From Seminavis robusta (taxonomy: Eukaryota; Bacillariophyta; Bacillariophyceae; Naviculales; Naviculaceae), in NCBI GenBank assembly GCA_903772945.1, contig CAICTM010000284.1:17006-81005 (forward strand): a DNA stretch of 64,000 nt, written 5' to 3'. Shown in pieces: positions 32,595 through 42,738 of the stretch (position 1 is its first letter; each line of letters starts with the position of its first letter). The translations under genes and the position numbers were made by a program. The notes beneath the pieces were generated by a model. The model had not been told where the DNA came from. It worked only from the letters and a program-made list of their open reading frames with translations, and searched no databases.

Positions 32595-33671
32595 ATGGCT
32601 TCTGAAACTGATGAGCGTGTTTATTCCACCAATGATCCCCTGCTCTTGGGCCACAAGGATCTATGGGTTGGAAACATCCTTTCATTCTTGGGAATGGGAC
32701 ACTTTGCTTTTGTTGGAGCCGTCAACAAGCAGATGTACCAACTTTACGAGGAATATTGCGAGACTGTGAAGGATCCTCCTAAAGTGCGTGCGGACATCCC
32801 TGGCGGAAGAAATCGCCAGGCTACCTGCAAGGATACATTCTACAGTGCAGCATTCTACAACGAATCTTGTGCGGAATTCTGGCGGGGCCACAACACTACT
32901 AGTCCATCGCCACGCTTGGTCTGCAACGCAATTGCCAAGCTGGGAAATCTGCGGGTTCTTCAATGGGCATGGGAAAAGGAATTTCCCTGGTCTGTGGTAA
33001 CCTGCAAAGCTGCCGCAAAAGGTGGACATTTGCATATCCTAGAATGGGCGAGAGACAATGGTTTTCCATTGGACAGCACAATTTGCCGGGGGCGGCTGCT
33101 CAAGCTGGACACCTGCATATTTTGAGATGGGCGAGAGGGATGCCACTGGGACTCGACGAAAATATGCTATGATGCTGCCAATGGGGGGCATCTAGAGACT
33201 CTCCAGTGGGCTCGCAAAAATGGATGCCAATGGGATGAAGTGGTTTGCTCCAATGCTGCCGCAGGTGGATACTTGGAGATGCTGAAATGGGCCAGAGACA
33301 ATGGATGCCCTTGGGACGACCTAACATGCTACAATGCGGCATTATATGGACACTTTGAACTATTGAAATGGGCTCGAGAGAATGGATGCCCCTGGGATGA
33401 AAGGACATGCAGTGCTGCAGCTGAAGGAGATCATTTGGATATTCTGAAATGGGCTCGAGAAAATGGATGTCCCTGGAATGCTTACACATGTGCTCGAGCA
33501 GCTGTTGGTGGCCACTTGGAAGTCCTAAAATGGGCTAGGGAGAATGACTGTCCATGGGATTCAGAAACAATGTTTTGGGCTGAAGACCAAGGCAATCTGG
33601 ATATCCTTCAGTGGGCACGTGAACATGGTTGCCCCGAACCGGGACCCGATGAGTTGGGTTGGGTTGGTTAA
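32595..33671 (+). pseudogene. F-box/ankyrin-like repeat protein, frameshifted
   Basis: Starts at ATG 32595 (MASETDERVY), with an F-box-like N-terminal helix pair (DLWVGNILSFLGMGHFAFVGAVNK). It then has about nine ankyrin-like repeats of 28-33 residues of the pattern NGCPWD-x-TC-x-AA-x-GHLE-x-LKWARE. Two frameshifts break it: near 33080 (shift of minus one within GCCGGGGGCGGCT) and near 33128 (about five bases missing where AREN should be). After each shift the repeat pattern resumes exactly in phase, and the last repeats read cleanly from 33240 to the stop. Such repeats are abundant in diatoms and giant viruses. It is probably a young pseudogene, or the shifts are assembly errors. Confidence 0.75.
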
Positions 33672-34208
33672 CTTGCCTCCGGTTTTGACAAGGTTGGATA
33701 ACACGGGATGCCAAAACAGAGCCCATCCATTTCCTTGCCGCCAGCCACCTAGTAGGACCGGCTACTATTGATAGAACCAGAAGAGTGATTGAACATTCTT
33801 CAATTCACTCGAACCTCTTGGGAGTCGAGTCCATCAGCAAAAAAGAATTCTTGAAAAGTAGCTTCCTAAAATTTCTCGTGGCGTCAACACAGACTTCGTC
33901 GAATTGATTTCTCATGGAAGCTCTCGCTTGTTCTGCACGTTCGCTACGATGTGCTGTTGTGTTTCAGTGCGTTGGTACACCAACAGAAGCAACATAAATT
34001 GTTTGAGAATTATGTTTATTGGCATCAATTAATTAATCTATTGGGCAGTACCAGGTAGTATCGGTGCTCCGTCAATCAAACAACTGGTTGGCTTGTTGTG
34101 TGTGGCTCCTCGTTGTCCCTTACCTTCCTTTCTTCTTCTTCATTTCCATCATATATTCAATTCATCATTTATTTCCTGACTCCACTACAGTACGGTAGCT
34201 GTTTTAAA
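33672..34208. other. Convergent 3' region
   Basis: Between the ankyrin-like gene and the ApaG gene. Nothing beyond likely 3' UTRs seen. Confidence 0.4.
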
Positions 34209-36584
34209 TTAAGCAATATCCAAAGCAGGTAGCACAAAGTGGAACATTCCGAGCTTGGCCTGCAGAGGCGTGGAACTCAAGGGTGTTGATCCATCATCGC
34301 CCAAAACGACGAAGTTGTATTCTCCTTGCATGCGTGCTACCGCCGGTGTCTTGTCCAATTTGGGCTTGACACTCAAGGGAGCTGTGCTGGTATACTCAAA
34401 ACTCTCGCCAGACTTCAACACTGGTTGGCGCCCAGTGACACCTGGTCCTTGCACCACGTCCTTGTTGGAGCTGCCAATGGTCTGAATCTCAAAACGACGC
34501 GACACCAATTGGATCGCCTTCTCGGATTCGTTGGTAATGCGTATATTGTAGGCAAAGCAGTGCTTGTCCAAGGATGAATCCGATCGTTCGGGTCTGTAAG
34601 ACGACGTCACCTGGACACGAATATCTTCCGTCACTTCCTCCGAGGAATCATTCAATTTGGCGGTAATATCACCCGTCTTCATATCGGCATCTCCGGGCAA
34701 CGTCGAGGCAGGAGCCGCCGAAGGTGTCGTGGCGGGCTTCGTGGCGGCTGGAGCCGGGGCACTGGCCTCAACTGCATCGTCCTCGTCGTCATCATCCTCT
34801 TCTTCCTCCTCCTCATCGTCATCGGCCCTGCTAAAGGGTTGCACACGCTGATCATCGGGGAAAATGAAATGGAACATTCCCAATTCGGCGGTGGCTTCAC
34901 CACCCGCTTCAATCTGTGCTTCCGTGGCGGTATCCTGTCCGTCCTTGAGGGTTACGTATCGGTATTCTCCCTTCATGCGAGCCGCAATAATGGTGGTCCC
35001 AATGGGTCGCACACTGAGAGGGGCAGTCGACGTGTACTCAAAGACTTCGCCAGGTTTCAAAACGGGAGTTCTTCCCGTGACACCTTCCCCCTGCACGACA
35101 TCTTTCATGCTGGATCCGACGGTCTGAATTTCGAATCGACGTCCCAAGAGCTGAATGGTGTCGGTGGGAGAATTATTGGTGATGCGGATAGTGTACTGGA
35201 AACAATGCTTGCGCATGGGAGGATCGGATTGTTCCTTGTTGTAGACCGACGACACTTCCACTTCCAACGGTCCCGTGGTGGTGGTGGACGACGATTCAAT
35301 TTTGAGATCAGCCAGATCTCCTTGCGTGACATCGCTATCGCCTGGAAGACGAGGACGTCCACCCGAAGCTTCGGCAGCGGCCGCTTCTCGCGCCTTGTCG
35401 GCACTGGATTTCTCGCCCGAATCCGCGTCACTGGTGCTGCTGCTACTGCTGGGAGTGACGGCAGAGGACTCACCCGACTGTCCCAATTGCTTGCGACGGA
35501 CCTTCTTGACTTCTTCCCGTGCTTCTTCGAGTGCTTTTTCCATACTCTTGGTTCGATTCTCGGGTTCTTCCGGTAGCTTTCCCAAGATTTCCTTGGCCCG
35601 ATCACGCTTCTTCTTGTTGTCTTCTTCAATTTCATCCATGAGTCGTCGCATGACCCGTTCTCGTCGTTCCTTGGCTTCTCGGTCTTCTCTCAATCCAGGA
35701 TTGCGCATATCTTCTTCGTACTGGCGCTTTTCCTTTTCGATATTTTTTGATCGTTCCGCCATCATGGCCCGTCCACGGGCCGCTCGATCTTGCCGGATTT
35801 CTCGCTCCAAGACGGCCGCGGCACGAGACGGACTAATCCCAATGTCGTAAATTTCCGTGTGCACGGCATATCCCTTCTGGCCAATGGTAATACCGGGTGG
35901 TGGTCCACCGACCTTTTCGGCCAACTTTTTCAAATAGTTAATCTCTTCCTCGGGATCTCCCAATTGAATGGCATCACGAAGTCGTTCGTTGATGGCAAAC
36001 CAAGGATCCCGCTCGTACCGGCGCTTCATGTCATTATTGGCTTCGACCCATCCAGCGTGATCCTTGCGCATTCGGAGATCGGGCAAATCATTTTTGCGCA
36101 CTTGTCGCATGACGGTGAGATTTTCCTTGCGTTCTTCGGGTGACATGGTCTGCGTGAGTTGCTCGTCACTCGCGCGGCTTTTCAATAATTCCTCCTTGTC
36201 TTCGCTCTTGAAATACCGAGAAGGACGAGGCTTGATGATGGGATTGGGATCCCACGGATCGAGCTTCAAACCGGTAAAGGGAGACTTGGCACCCGAGTAA
36301 CTACCGGCCAATTCCATATCGTCATCTTCCTCTTCGTCATCGTCGTCATAATCATCCTCGTCTTCATCGTCATCATCGTCTTTGGAGGATGATTTGTCCA
36401 TGCCCAGAAATCCAGCAAACAGCTTGGTAGATGAGTTGGACAGCCATTGAGGGGTAGGACTGATGATGGAATTTGTGCTTGTGGTGGTCTTCCAAATGGC
36501 AGTGGAAGGAGTAAACGCACCCACAAAGGGAATGCTCACAGCATGGGCCAGAAACAAACTGACGGCAATCGGTGTGGCCTTCAT
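34209..36584 (-). CDS. Plastid-targeted protein with two ApaG domains
   Basis: Single exon, 791 aa. Residues 1-26 are a signal peptide ending in the plastid-type motif GAFTP, so plastid import is likely. An Asp/Glu-rich stretch (about 65-90) follows, then a charged helical region (about 105-370) with a weakly UVR-like paired stretch. Two ApaG/DUF525 beta-sandwich domains come next, at about 445-590 and 660-790. Each has the HCF-x-Y-x-IRITN, LxxRRFEIQTxGSSxKDVVQGxGVTGRxPVL and FEYTSTAPLSV blocks, and each ends in LGMFHF. ApaG domains occur in bacteria (Mg/Co homeostasis-related) and in eukaryotic F-box protein FBXO3 and PDIP38. Two in one protein is uncommon. The second copy is shorter and may be the duplicate. 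Function unknown. Confidence 0.85.
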   Translation of the reverse strand: MKATPIAVSLFLAHAVSIPFVGAFTPSTAIWKTTTSTNSIISPTPQWLSNSSTKLFAGFLGMDKSSSKDDDDDEDEDDYDDDDEEEDDDMELAGSYSGAKSPFTGLKLDPWDPNPIIKPRPSRYFKSEDKEELLKSRASDEQLTQTMSPEERKENLTVMRQVRKNDLPDLRMRKDHAGWVEANNDMKRRYERDPWFAINERLRDAIQLGDPEEEINYLKKLAEKVGGPPPGITIGQKGYAVHTEIYDIGISPSRAAAVLEREIRQDRAARGRAMMAERSKNIEKEKRQYEEDMRNPGLREDREAKERRERVMRRLMDEIEEDNKKKRDRAKEILGKLPEEPENRTKSMEKALEEAREEVKKVRRKQLGQSGESSAVTPSSSSSTSDADSGEKSSADKAREAAAAEASGGRPRLPGDSDVTQGDLADLKIESSSTTTTGPLEVEVSSVYNKEQSDPPMRKHCFQYTIRITNNSPTDTIQLLGRRFEIQTVGSSMKDVVQGEGVTGRTPVLKPGEVFEYTSTAPLSVRPIGTTIIAARMKGEYRYVTLKDGQDTATEAQIEAGGEATAELGMFHFIFPDDQRVQPFSRADDDEEEEEEDDDDEDDAVEASAPAPAATKPATTPSAAPASTLPGDADMKTGDITAKLNDSSEEVTEDIRVQVTSSYRPERSDSSLDKHCFAYNIRITNESEKAIQLVSRRFEIQTIGSSNKDVVQGPGVTGRQPVLKSGESFEYTSTAPLSVKPKLDKTPAVARMQGEYNFVVLGDDGSTPLSSTPLQAKLGMFHFVLPALDIA

Positions 36585-37259
36585 GGTAGTATTTTATTTA
36601 TTTATTTACCACAGACAAAATGACACAACAACACACCACCCAAGATCTCTTAATTGAATAATGACAGAAAGGTATGGATTTGATAGCAATCAATCGTGAA
36701 GCAAGCAAGGACCTCGCTCTGCTTTGTTGCTGAAATCAAAAGAATGACACAGATGGATCTGTTCTTCTCTCTCTTTCGAGTTATGCGAAGACTCACGAAC
36801 ACAATCAAGATGGCCCGATCCGGTTGGAGTGAGAAAACGGGGAGCGTCGCCTGTCACAATTCGAAAAGGTATAGAGGTAGTTAATTTCTCTTATATATCA
36901 ACATACATAAAGTAATTTGAGATTAACAATGCCTATTACTTCAGAATTTCGAAGAATGCTTTCCATCTGCGAGCTGGTCCTGACATCTGTATGATCTCTC
37001 GCTTTGGATTTGACTGACGTCATATTATCAGAGAAAAAGATCCACTCATCATGCTGCCAGCAGGCTGTCATTGGCATTCGACGAATTTCTACAACAGGCT
37101 CCTTGCATCTTGCATGCAAGGTGTTGCGAGGACTCTAGACTACAGTACTGCGTAATTTAGGTTTTGAGGAATGAAGATGGTATCAACACCTAAAAAAGGT
37201 ACCTATAGAACCCTAATTTTGTGTTAGCTGCTTTCTATATATGCATTACTATTTTATTT
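36585..37259. other. Intergenic region
   Basis: Between the ApaG gene start and the sulfotransferase gene end. No gene seen. Confidence 0.4.
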
Positions 37260-38213
37260 TTATTGCACTCCTTGCAACGCTTGATAGGATTCGGACAAGA
37301 ACTCTTGGCAGGCATCCCGTATTTCCCGACTGGCACTTTTCGTTTTTTCCGTGCTATCTTCTTGCCATTCCTTTTTGCGATTCCCTCGTCCTTTGGAATA
37401 CATTTCCGACACAGCCAATATGCGATCAATATGCGGTTGGCCAATAGGAACTCCCATGTGCGTGGGTAGAATGGTCTCGTACATGCTTGTCGGGAGGGTA
37501 TCGTAATTGACGGCACGACCTTTTCCATTACTTTGTTGAATGTTGGACAAGGCCGATTCGGTAATGGTAGCCAAATGAGCGGCACAGAATTGTTCCGGTG
37601 ACAAGTCGGATGTGGAGTAATGTCCGTGTCGTTTGGCGACTTGTAGTGTGGCGAGGGGAGGTCGATGCAACGATCGTAAACAATTGGCCTGCTTGTAACC
37701 TCGTGCCAGATGCGACATGATGACTTGTACGGGTTCGCGGTAGACAAATATCCAGGGTGTATCGGGAAATGCGTGTCGAAAGACGTGAATGTACTTACTG
37801 CCCACGGATTGAATTTTGAAAAAGACGCGTTCTTCGGACGGATCGTTGGTCCGACTCATCATGTACAAGACATCTCGAACAATCATGGCGGCCTGATCGA
37901 TGGTGCAGAGTTCAAACGCATCGCCACAGACTTTGAACGCCGTGACGGGAGGAGGACTTTCGGAATAGACGCGATGTTGTGTCGGATTGGAGGCAATGAG
38001 TGTATTGGCGACCAGGGTAGACCCACAACGACTTTCGTGAAAGACAACGCCCGTCACATTGAGTGGTTTGGGGACATGGATATCAGTAGGTTGTCGTGAA
38101 TTCGTTTCGTCCATATCCCGGGCCATGGCGGCAATATCCAAAAGTGGCAGTCGGACTCGGGTGTTTTCGCATTTGTGGGAATTTTGAATGACATCTCGAA
38201 ACATGGGGACTGT

Positions 38214-38244
<31 letters not shown>

Positions 38245-38728
38245 AGAAAACGTGTATTGTTGTGATGAGATAAGATAACAAAAGATGAGATGAGATAAGA
38301 TAACCAAAAAGATAATACACCAACCAGCAGATCAGAAAGAAGAAAGCAAGACACATACCAGACGACGGATCCTTTTTGTGGGCTGCCCAATTGACTTTGC
38401 AAAAGATCCCATAGATCCCCGCATAACTATCCGAAGGCGCTTGCCGTAGTTCCCTGGATACCACTTCGATATCCACCAAATTCAAATCGGCTGCCAAGAT
38501 ACGTTCGGCGTCCCTACCCATTGGCTTCTTCAGGCGTCGCCGTCGGAGCTTGCTAAACAGAGATTGTCGGTCCGTTTGCTCCTCATTCGCATTGGAATAC
38601 TTTTGATCTAACATATACAGACACCCAATAGATATCACAAACACTAACAGTACGACGCCAATCTTCTTCCCAAGCTTTCGCCGTGCCGCAGAACCATCGT
38701 TTTCCTTCATTGTAATATCATTTATCAT
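37260..38728 (-). CDS. Membrane-anchored sulfotransferase-like protein
   Basis: Two exons: 38359-38728 and 37260-38209; total 1320 nt, 439 aa. Residues about 24-41 form one membrane helix (IGVVLLVFVISIGCLYML) after a short basic tail, as in type II Golgi enzymes. The second exon starts a P-loop domain: GVVFHESRCGSTLVANTL is the 5'-phosphosulfate-binding loop typical of PAPS-using sulfotransferases, and PWIFVYREPVQVIMSH is the 3'-phosphate-binding strand and helix with a conserved Arg. It probably transfers sulfate from PAPS to a glycan or similar acceptor; the acceptor is not predictable. A second in-frame ATG lies at 38710. The intron (149 bp) ends in a long CA repeat directly before the acceptor. 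Confidence 0.85.
38214..38240. repeat. (GT)n microsatellite inside the sulfotransferase intron
   Basis: About 13 uninterrupted GT units on the plus strand, (CA)n on the coding strand, four bases from the 3' splice site. Confidence 0.9.
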
Positions 38729-39867
38729 CTAATTCTGTGGTCTCTGCTGTGGTCTCTGCCTTTGCGACGACCGAAAGTGGCGTCTTTGGTTTCTTATTGT
38801 AGGAGGCCAAAGCAATCTACGACAGGGATGAGGATACCGGTAGCACTCGGTGCATTGCACGTGTGGCGGCTCGAAACGCGCCACAACAAAGGGCTGTCCA
38901 ACTGGTGCCTCGCTATGACGTCAGCCCAAGTGAGGGAAGAGGAACAACACAATGAGGATCAGCTCCCTTCCTTCCAACACAATGGACAGTGCATGACAAT
39001 GATCTGCGACGGTCATGAAGAACATGAGCAGTGAACAGAGGGAATCGAGGTTAGCAAGTGCTACTAGAAGAGATTTTGTGCCTAGAAGAAGAATCGGTCC
39101 AGTAGGAACGAACCGACAAGTTTACTAAATAATTTCTTTATTATGGAAATTCAGTAGTCAATTAGAGGCGTGCCGGCTCGAACCGGTCCAAAATACAGAC
39201 CGGGTGTTCCATTAAATAAATTATGACGTCATCGTATGACATGCAAACGCTCACATTTTCGATCAACCCACATAAGAAAATTTGGTTTCGTGTGCTTTAC
39301 GTTCAGCGACCATGTGCAAAAATTTCGTTCGCTACACAACGTTGAGAGGGAGTCAACCACGATACAACCTATCTTTCTATTTTGAAGGTTGTAGTGCTGA
39401 TCCCAATACCAGTTTCATTCAGATCCATAAGTCTGTAAGGTTCTTCGGGGCAGCAACTGTGTCCGTAAACATAGACATAGCAATTGATACAGTGGTACGA
39501 TTGATTACTCTTCCGGGAAATCTTTTCCAGAAGATGTATGTTCGATTTGAAGAGCGTTGAAAGGAATGCAAGATTGACTGGAGTAAACCGTATCTTTTAG
39601 CTAAAACTAGAATTGTTCAATTTCTGGAGCAATTACTATGGTATAAGGTTGTAATAGAATTTGAACAACAACCTTTTATGCTAGCTATCAGGGTTTTTAG
39701 CCAACGGAAGGTAAAGAGAGGAGCAACTCCTGGGGTATCAATCCGAATCGGACGCACGAAAGAAATGGACCTGAAATTCAGTTCAGATCATTTCAGTTGT
39801 CGGTTCATTTCAGTTCATAAAATCTCAATCTCAAAAACCAAAACCGAAAGTCGAATCTATGCCATTT
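38729..39867. other. Intergenic region
   Basis: No coding region supported. Near 39930-39950 (just inside the next ORF) CATGACCAC repeats begin. Confidence 0.4.
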
Positions 39868-40204
39868 TCAACCATGCCCATAATACCCACCATTGTATCC
39901 GCCATTGCTCGGTCCATTGTTTTGTCGACCATGATCATGACCACGACCATGACCATCGCTTCCGTTGTGTCCTCTAGGTACGTAATAGCCCCGGTCATGA
40001 TGCATTTCATTCTGTGCAACGTATTGCTGACCATTCCAATCTCCACGATATTCTTTGCGGTAGGGAAGTGGATTGGATCCGTCATGTCGAACCATCATGG
40101 GTCTTTCATAGCTACCTTGATACGGTTCGGGAGGAGTGTATTGTCGTGGAGGACCGGGCGGTGGCCCGGGTGGAGGACCATGGGGAGGCGGATAGGAATG
40201 ATGG
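39868..40204 (-). CDS. His/Pro/Gly-rich protein, C-terminal fragment cut by an LTR
   Basis: About 112 codons, open at the 5' end where the LTR starts at 40205. The composition is low-complexity: HHHSYPPPHGPPPGPPPG, then Tyr/Gln/Arg-rich sequence, an HGRGHDHGR run and a GGYNGGYYGHG end. It could be a secreted or RNA-binding Gly/His-rich protein; no domain is visible. The N-terminal part is not found on the far side of the retroelement (after 44832). Confidence 0.4.
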
Positions 40205-40419
40205 TGCACTACGCTAAAAGCTAGTGTAAAGATCTTTCGAGTGTTTTGAGTTTGAGAGAATGAAAGTTATGAGAGGATTAGAAAGCTATGAAAACTAATC
40301 AACGAGAGAGATCTACAACCAAAGGATCGTAGATCTGAACTCCCGCGGGAGACTGTAAAGTGTGATAGAGTAGGTTGCGGTGGCAATCCTACTCACTCCA
40401 CGATCCAAAAACGGAGTAA
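40205..40419 (-). repeat. Truncated LTR, subfamily 2
   Basis: 215 bp of an LTR starting at its TGCACTACGC end; it breaks off at AAAAACGGAGTAA and the next full LTR starts immediately. The sequence is nearly the same as the first half of 40420-40846. Confidence 0.9.
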
Positions 40420-40846
40420 TGCACTACGCTAAAAGCTAGTGTAAAGATCTTTCGAGTGTTTTGAGTTTGAGAGAATGAAAGTTATAAGAGGATTAGAAAG
40501 CTATGAAAACTAATCAACGAGAGAGATCCACAATCAAAGGATCGTAGATCTGAACTCCCGCGGGAGACTGTAGAGTGTGATAGAGTAGGTTGCGGTAGCA
40601 ATCCTACTCACTCCAGCCACGATTCAAAAACGGAACGCGTGGAAGATTCGTCTAGCATTTATCTAGTAGCGTGGAATCTCTCCACGCCAGCTAAATATCT
40701 AGCGCGATGTTTCACCATCGACCTAGTATGACTAGCGGTCATGAGAACCCTGTCTCAATGACTATTCACGAAAGACTCAGTCATGAGTCGAACTCAAACC
40801 CTATCTAGGATCGAGTCGCGAATAAGGCTAAGAGCCGTGTATTGCA
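40420..40846 (-). repeat. LTR, 427 bp, subfamily 2 (3' LTR of copy C)
   Basis: TG...CA ends; subfamily-2 core (GATCGTAGATCTGAACTCCC). Matches 9095-9522 rather than its own partner at 44411. Confidence 0.95.
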
Positions 40847-40916
40847 TTCGCCCCCTGACAAGGGTCACGGAAGGCACGACATCAGTCGGACAAGGAGAAC
40901 ATATGAATTAAAGTGC

Positions 40917-41120
40917 GGGGCACTCTCCGGAGATTGGATGTAGACATGTGCGTCGCACGATGGCAATCCTACAAGGGGATCAGGCCTTGTATGGGTGTAA
41001 ATACCTTATGTTCCAAGTCTGGTAGACTGTGCCGCTATTGGCGGTAGTATGTCGGAGCCGTACAGTGCCATTGTTATTGACTCGGTCTGTGTGGTAAGGA
41101 CCTTGTGCGTTGGCTGACCG
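40917..41120 (-). pseudogene. Integrase C-terminal (GPY/F) remnant
   Basis: Minus-strand reading gives QGPYHTDRVNNNGTVRL and then VYQTWNIRYLHPYKA. This is the GPY/F-type C-terminal module of Ty3/gypsy integrases followed by the usual basic/aromatic tail. The corresponding piece in copy B is at 11600-11770. The upstream integrase core is not readable. Confidence 0.6.
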
Positions 41121-41666
41121 TATTAACGGTTCTGATACTGATGAATCATCATAGTGTCGTTGACATGGTGTTGATGAGGGACACGTGCCGTGTTCTCCTT
41201 ATCGGTGTTTTTCTGGATAAGTCGTTGGCGACGTTCCTTAATGTATTTCCGGTTTGCTTTGAAACGGATGTGGTGAAGCTTGTCACGATTGACGCGCGTG
41301 AACTTGCGACGAAGTCCATGTTCATCCCGGAGAGTCTTCTCGACCTCTACGCGGGACTCACGTTCTCTTGTCCATGACGACCGGTCATGGATACTGGGTA
41401 ACCCACGTCTGGTTCAGAACGATGGTTACTCCGTCTGCTGTCTTGGAGCAGCCCTTGGTAGTTCATTGGTCCAATGAATCTACGAAGTTACTTCCTGTTG
41501 GTAGGAAGAGCGATAGCTGGATCGCATCTGTTATCTTTTTAGTTAAGAGTTGGCTTCCTTCTCGAGAAGTCCAATTGTCTAGATACTCCAGTTCTTCCTA
41601 TCGAGGAAGGCCTTGGTAGTGTTGATTTCAATCCCGACTTCTTGGAGTCTTTGGGGAAAGGTCATC

Positions 41667-42233
41667 CTACTGTTCAACGCGATCTGCGAGATCGACGTCC
41701 GTTAGGATGAGTTGATCATCAACGTATGCACGGACATTTTCTAAGTCATGCATGCGTGCTTTCATCTTCCTTTGGAAGATGTCGGGACTATTACATAGGC
41801 CCATTGGCAACCTCTGGTACTCGTGCTTTCCCTTCGGGAGTGCAATGGCATAGTGTTGCTTCGAGTGAGGTGACAGCTCGATGTGGTATTGTCCCGTGTT
41901 CAGGTCTAGACTGGTAGCGCACTTGAATCCATCTGGGTTCAAGAGCATGTCCTGTATTTTTGGGATAGGATAAGGCTTCCGCTTGATCCGTTTGTTCGGT
42001 TCCCGAAAATCCGAGATGAATCGTGCAGATCCCTCTTTCTTGGGAATGATAAAAGTTGGTGCCGCCCACTTGGAACGATTCACCTTCTTGAGTGCCCCTG
42101 TTTCGCAGAGACGTTCAACCTCCTTCTTAAGAGTGTTGGTATGGACCCGTGGAGTAGGGTGAGCCCTAGTGTAATAGGATTTAACGTCGGGACGAAGTTC
42201 TACTTCGTAGTCGTCCATTCGCAACTCTCCCAA
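41667..42233 (-). pseudogene. Ty3/gypsy reverse transcriptase, partial
   Basis: Conserved RT blocks in order: KWAAPTFIIPKKEGSARF, the catalytic Asp in ATSLDLNTGQYHIEL, LPMGLCNSPDIFQ, and the YVDD box. These are diagnostic for Ty3/gypsy rather than Ty1/copia. The frame then stops soon after YVDD, and RNase H and the integrase core are frameshifted or missing. About 500 nt of unclear sequence separates it from gag. Confidence 0.9.
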
Positions 42234-42738
42234 AGTATCCTCGACTGGGTCGAAGCACTTGGTTGAAAAGGCATGAGGCAGTTCTTGCTCCTCCTTGTTT
42301 AACGGATTTCGACTCTGGCATATCTGCCTTAAGCCTATTTGTTCGTATGTCGTATCAAGGAATCTTCTTGGACTATTTGCATGTCGCTGACAGCTGCAGA
42401 ATCGGAAATGGAGAAGTTCTCCTTTCTATTGTGTTCTCTCTTTCGCCGGGAAAAATGCTGGTTCCACCCAATGACATGGTAGTGAAATCAAACTTGATTC
42501 TTAGTCGCAGAGAGTTCTTGACCTATTATCACGTCTTGCGCCCCAAGTTCTTGGTGACGTGTAATTCCACTTGATAATTCTATCATCGTGGAACTCAGGA
42601 ATCCGAGTGTGCCCTTACACTTCGTGCGGGGTTCAATTCCTTCATAGAAGCAGTCCGTAATGTTTGGACGCCCCCATGATTCTTCCACCTGGCTAAACCA
42701 GCACAGCAGCTTCGCACCACTATGACGTGGATTTCCAC

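Noticed and set aside
34657-35850. Several plus-strand ORFs inside the ApaG gene, up to 245 aa
   Set aside because: Shadows of the minus-strand gene with mirror composition (Ser/Ala/Gly from acidic and basic runs).
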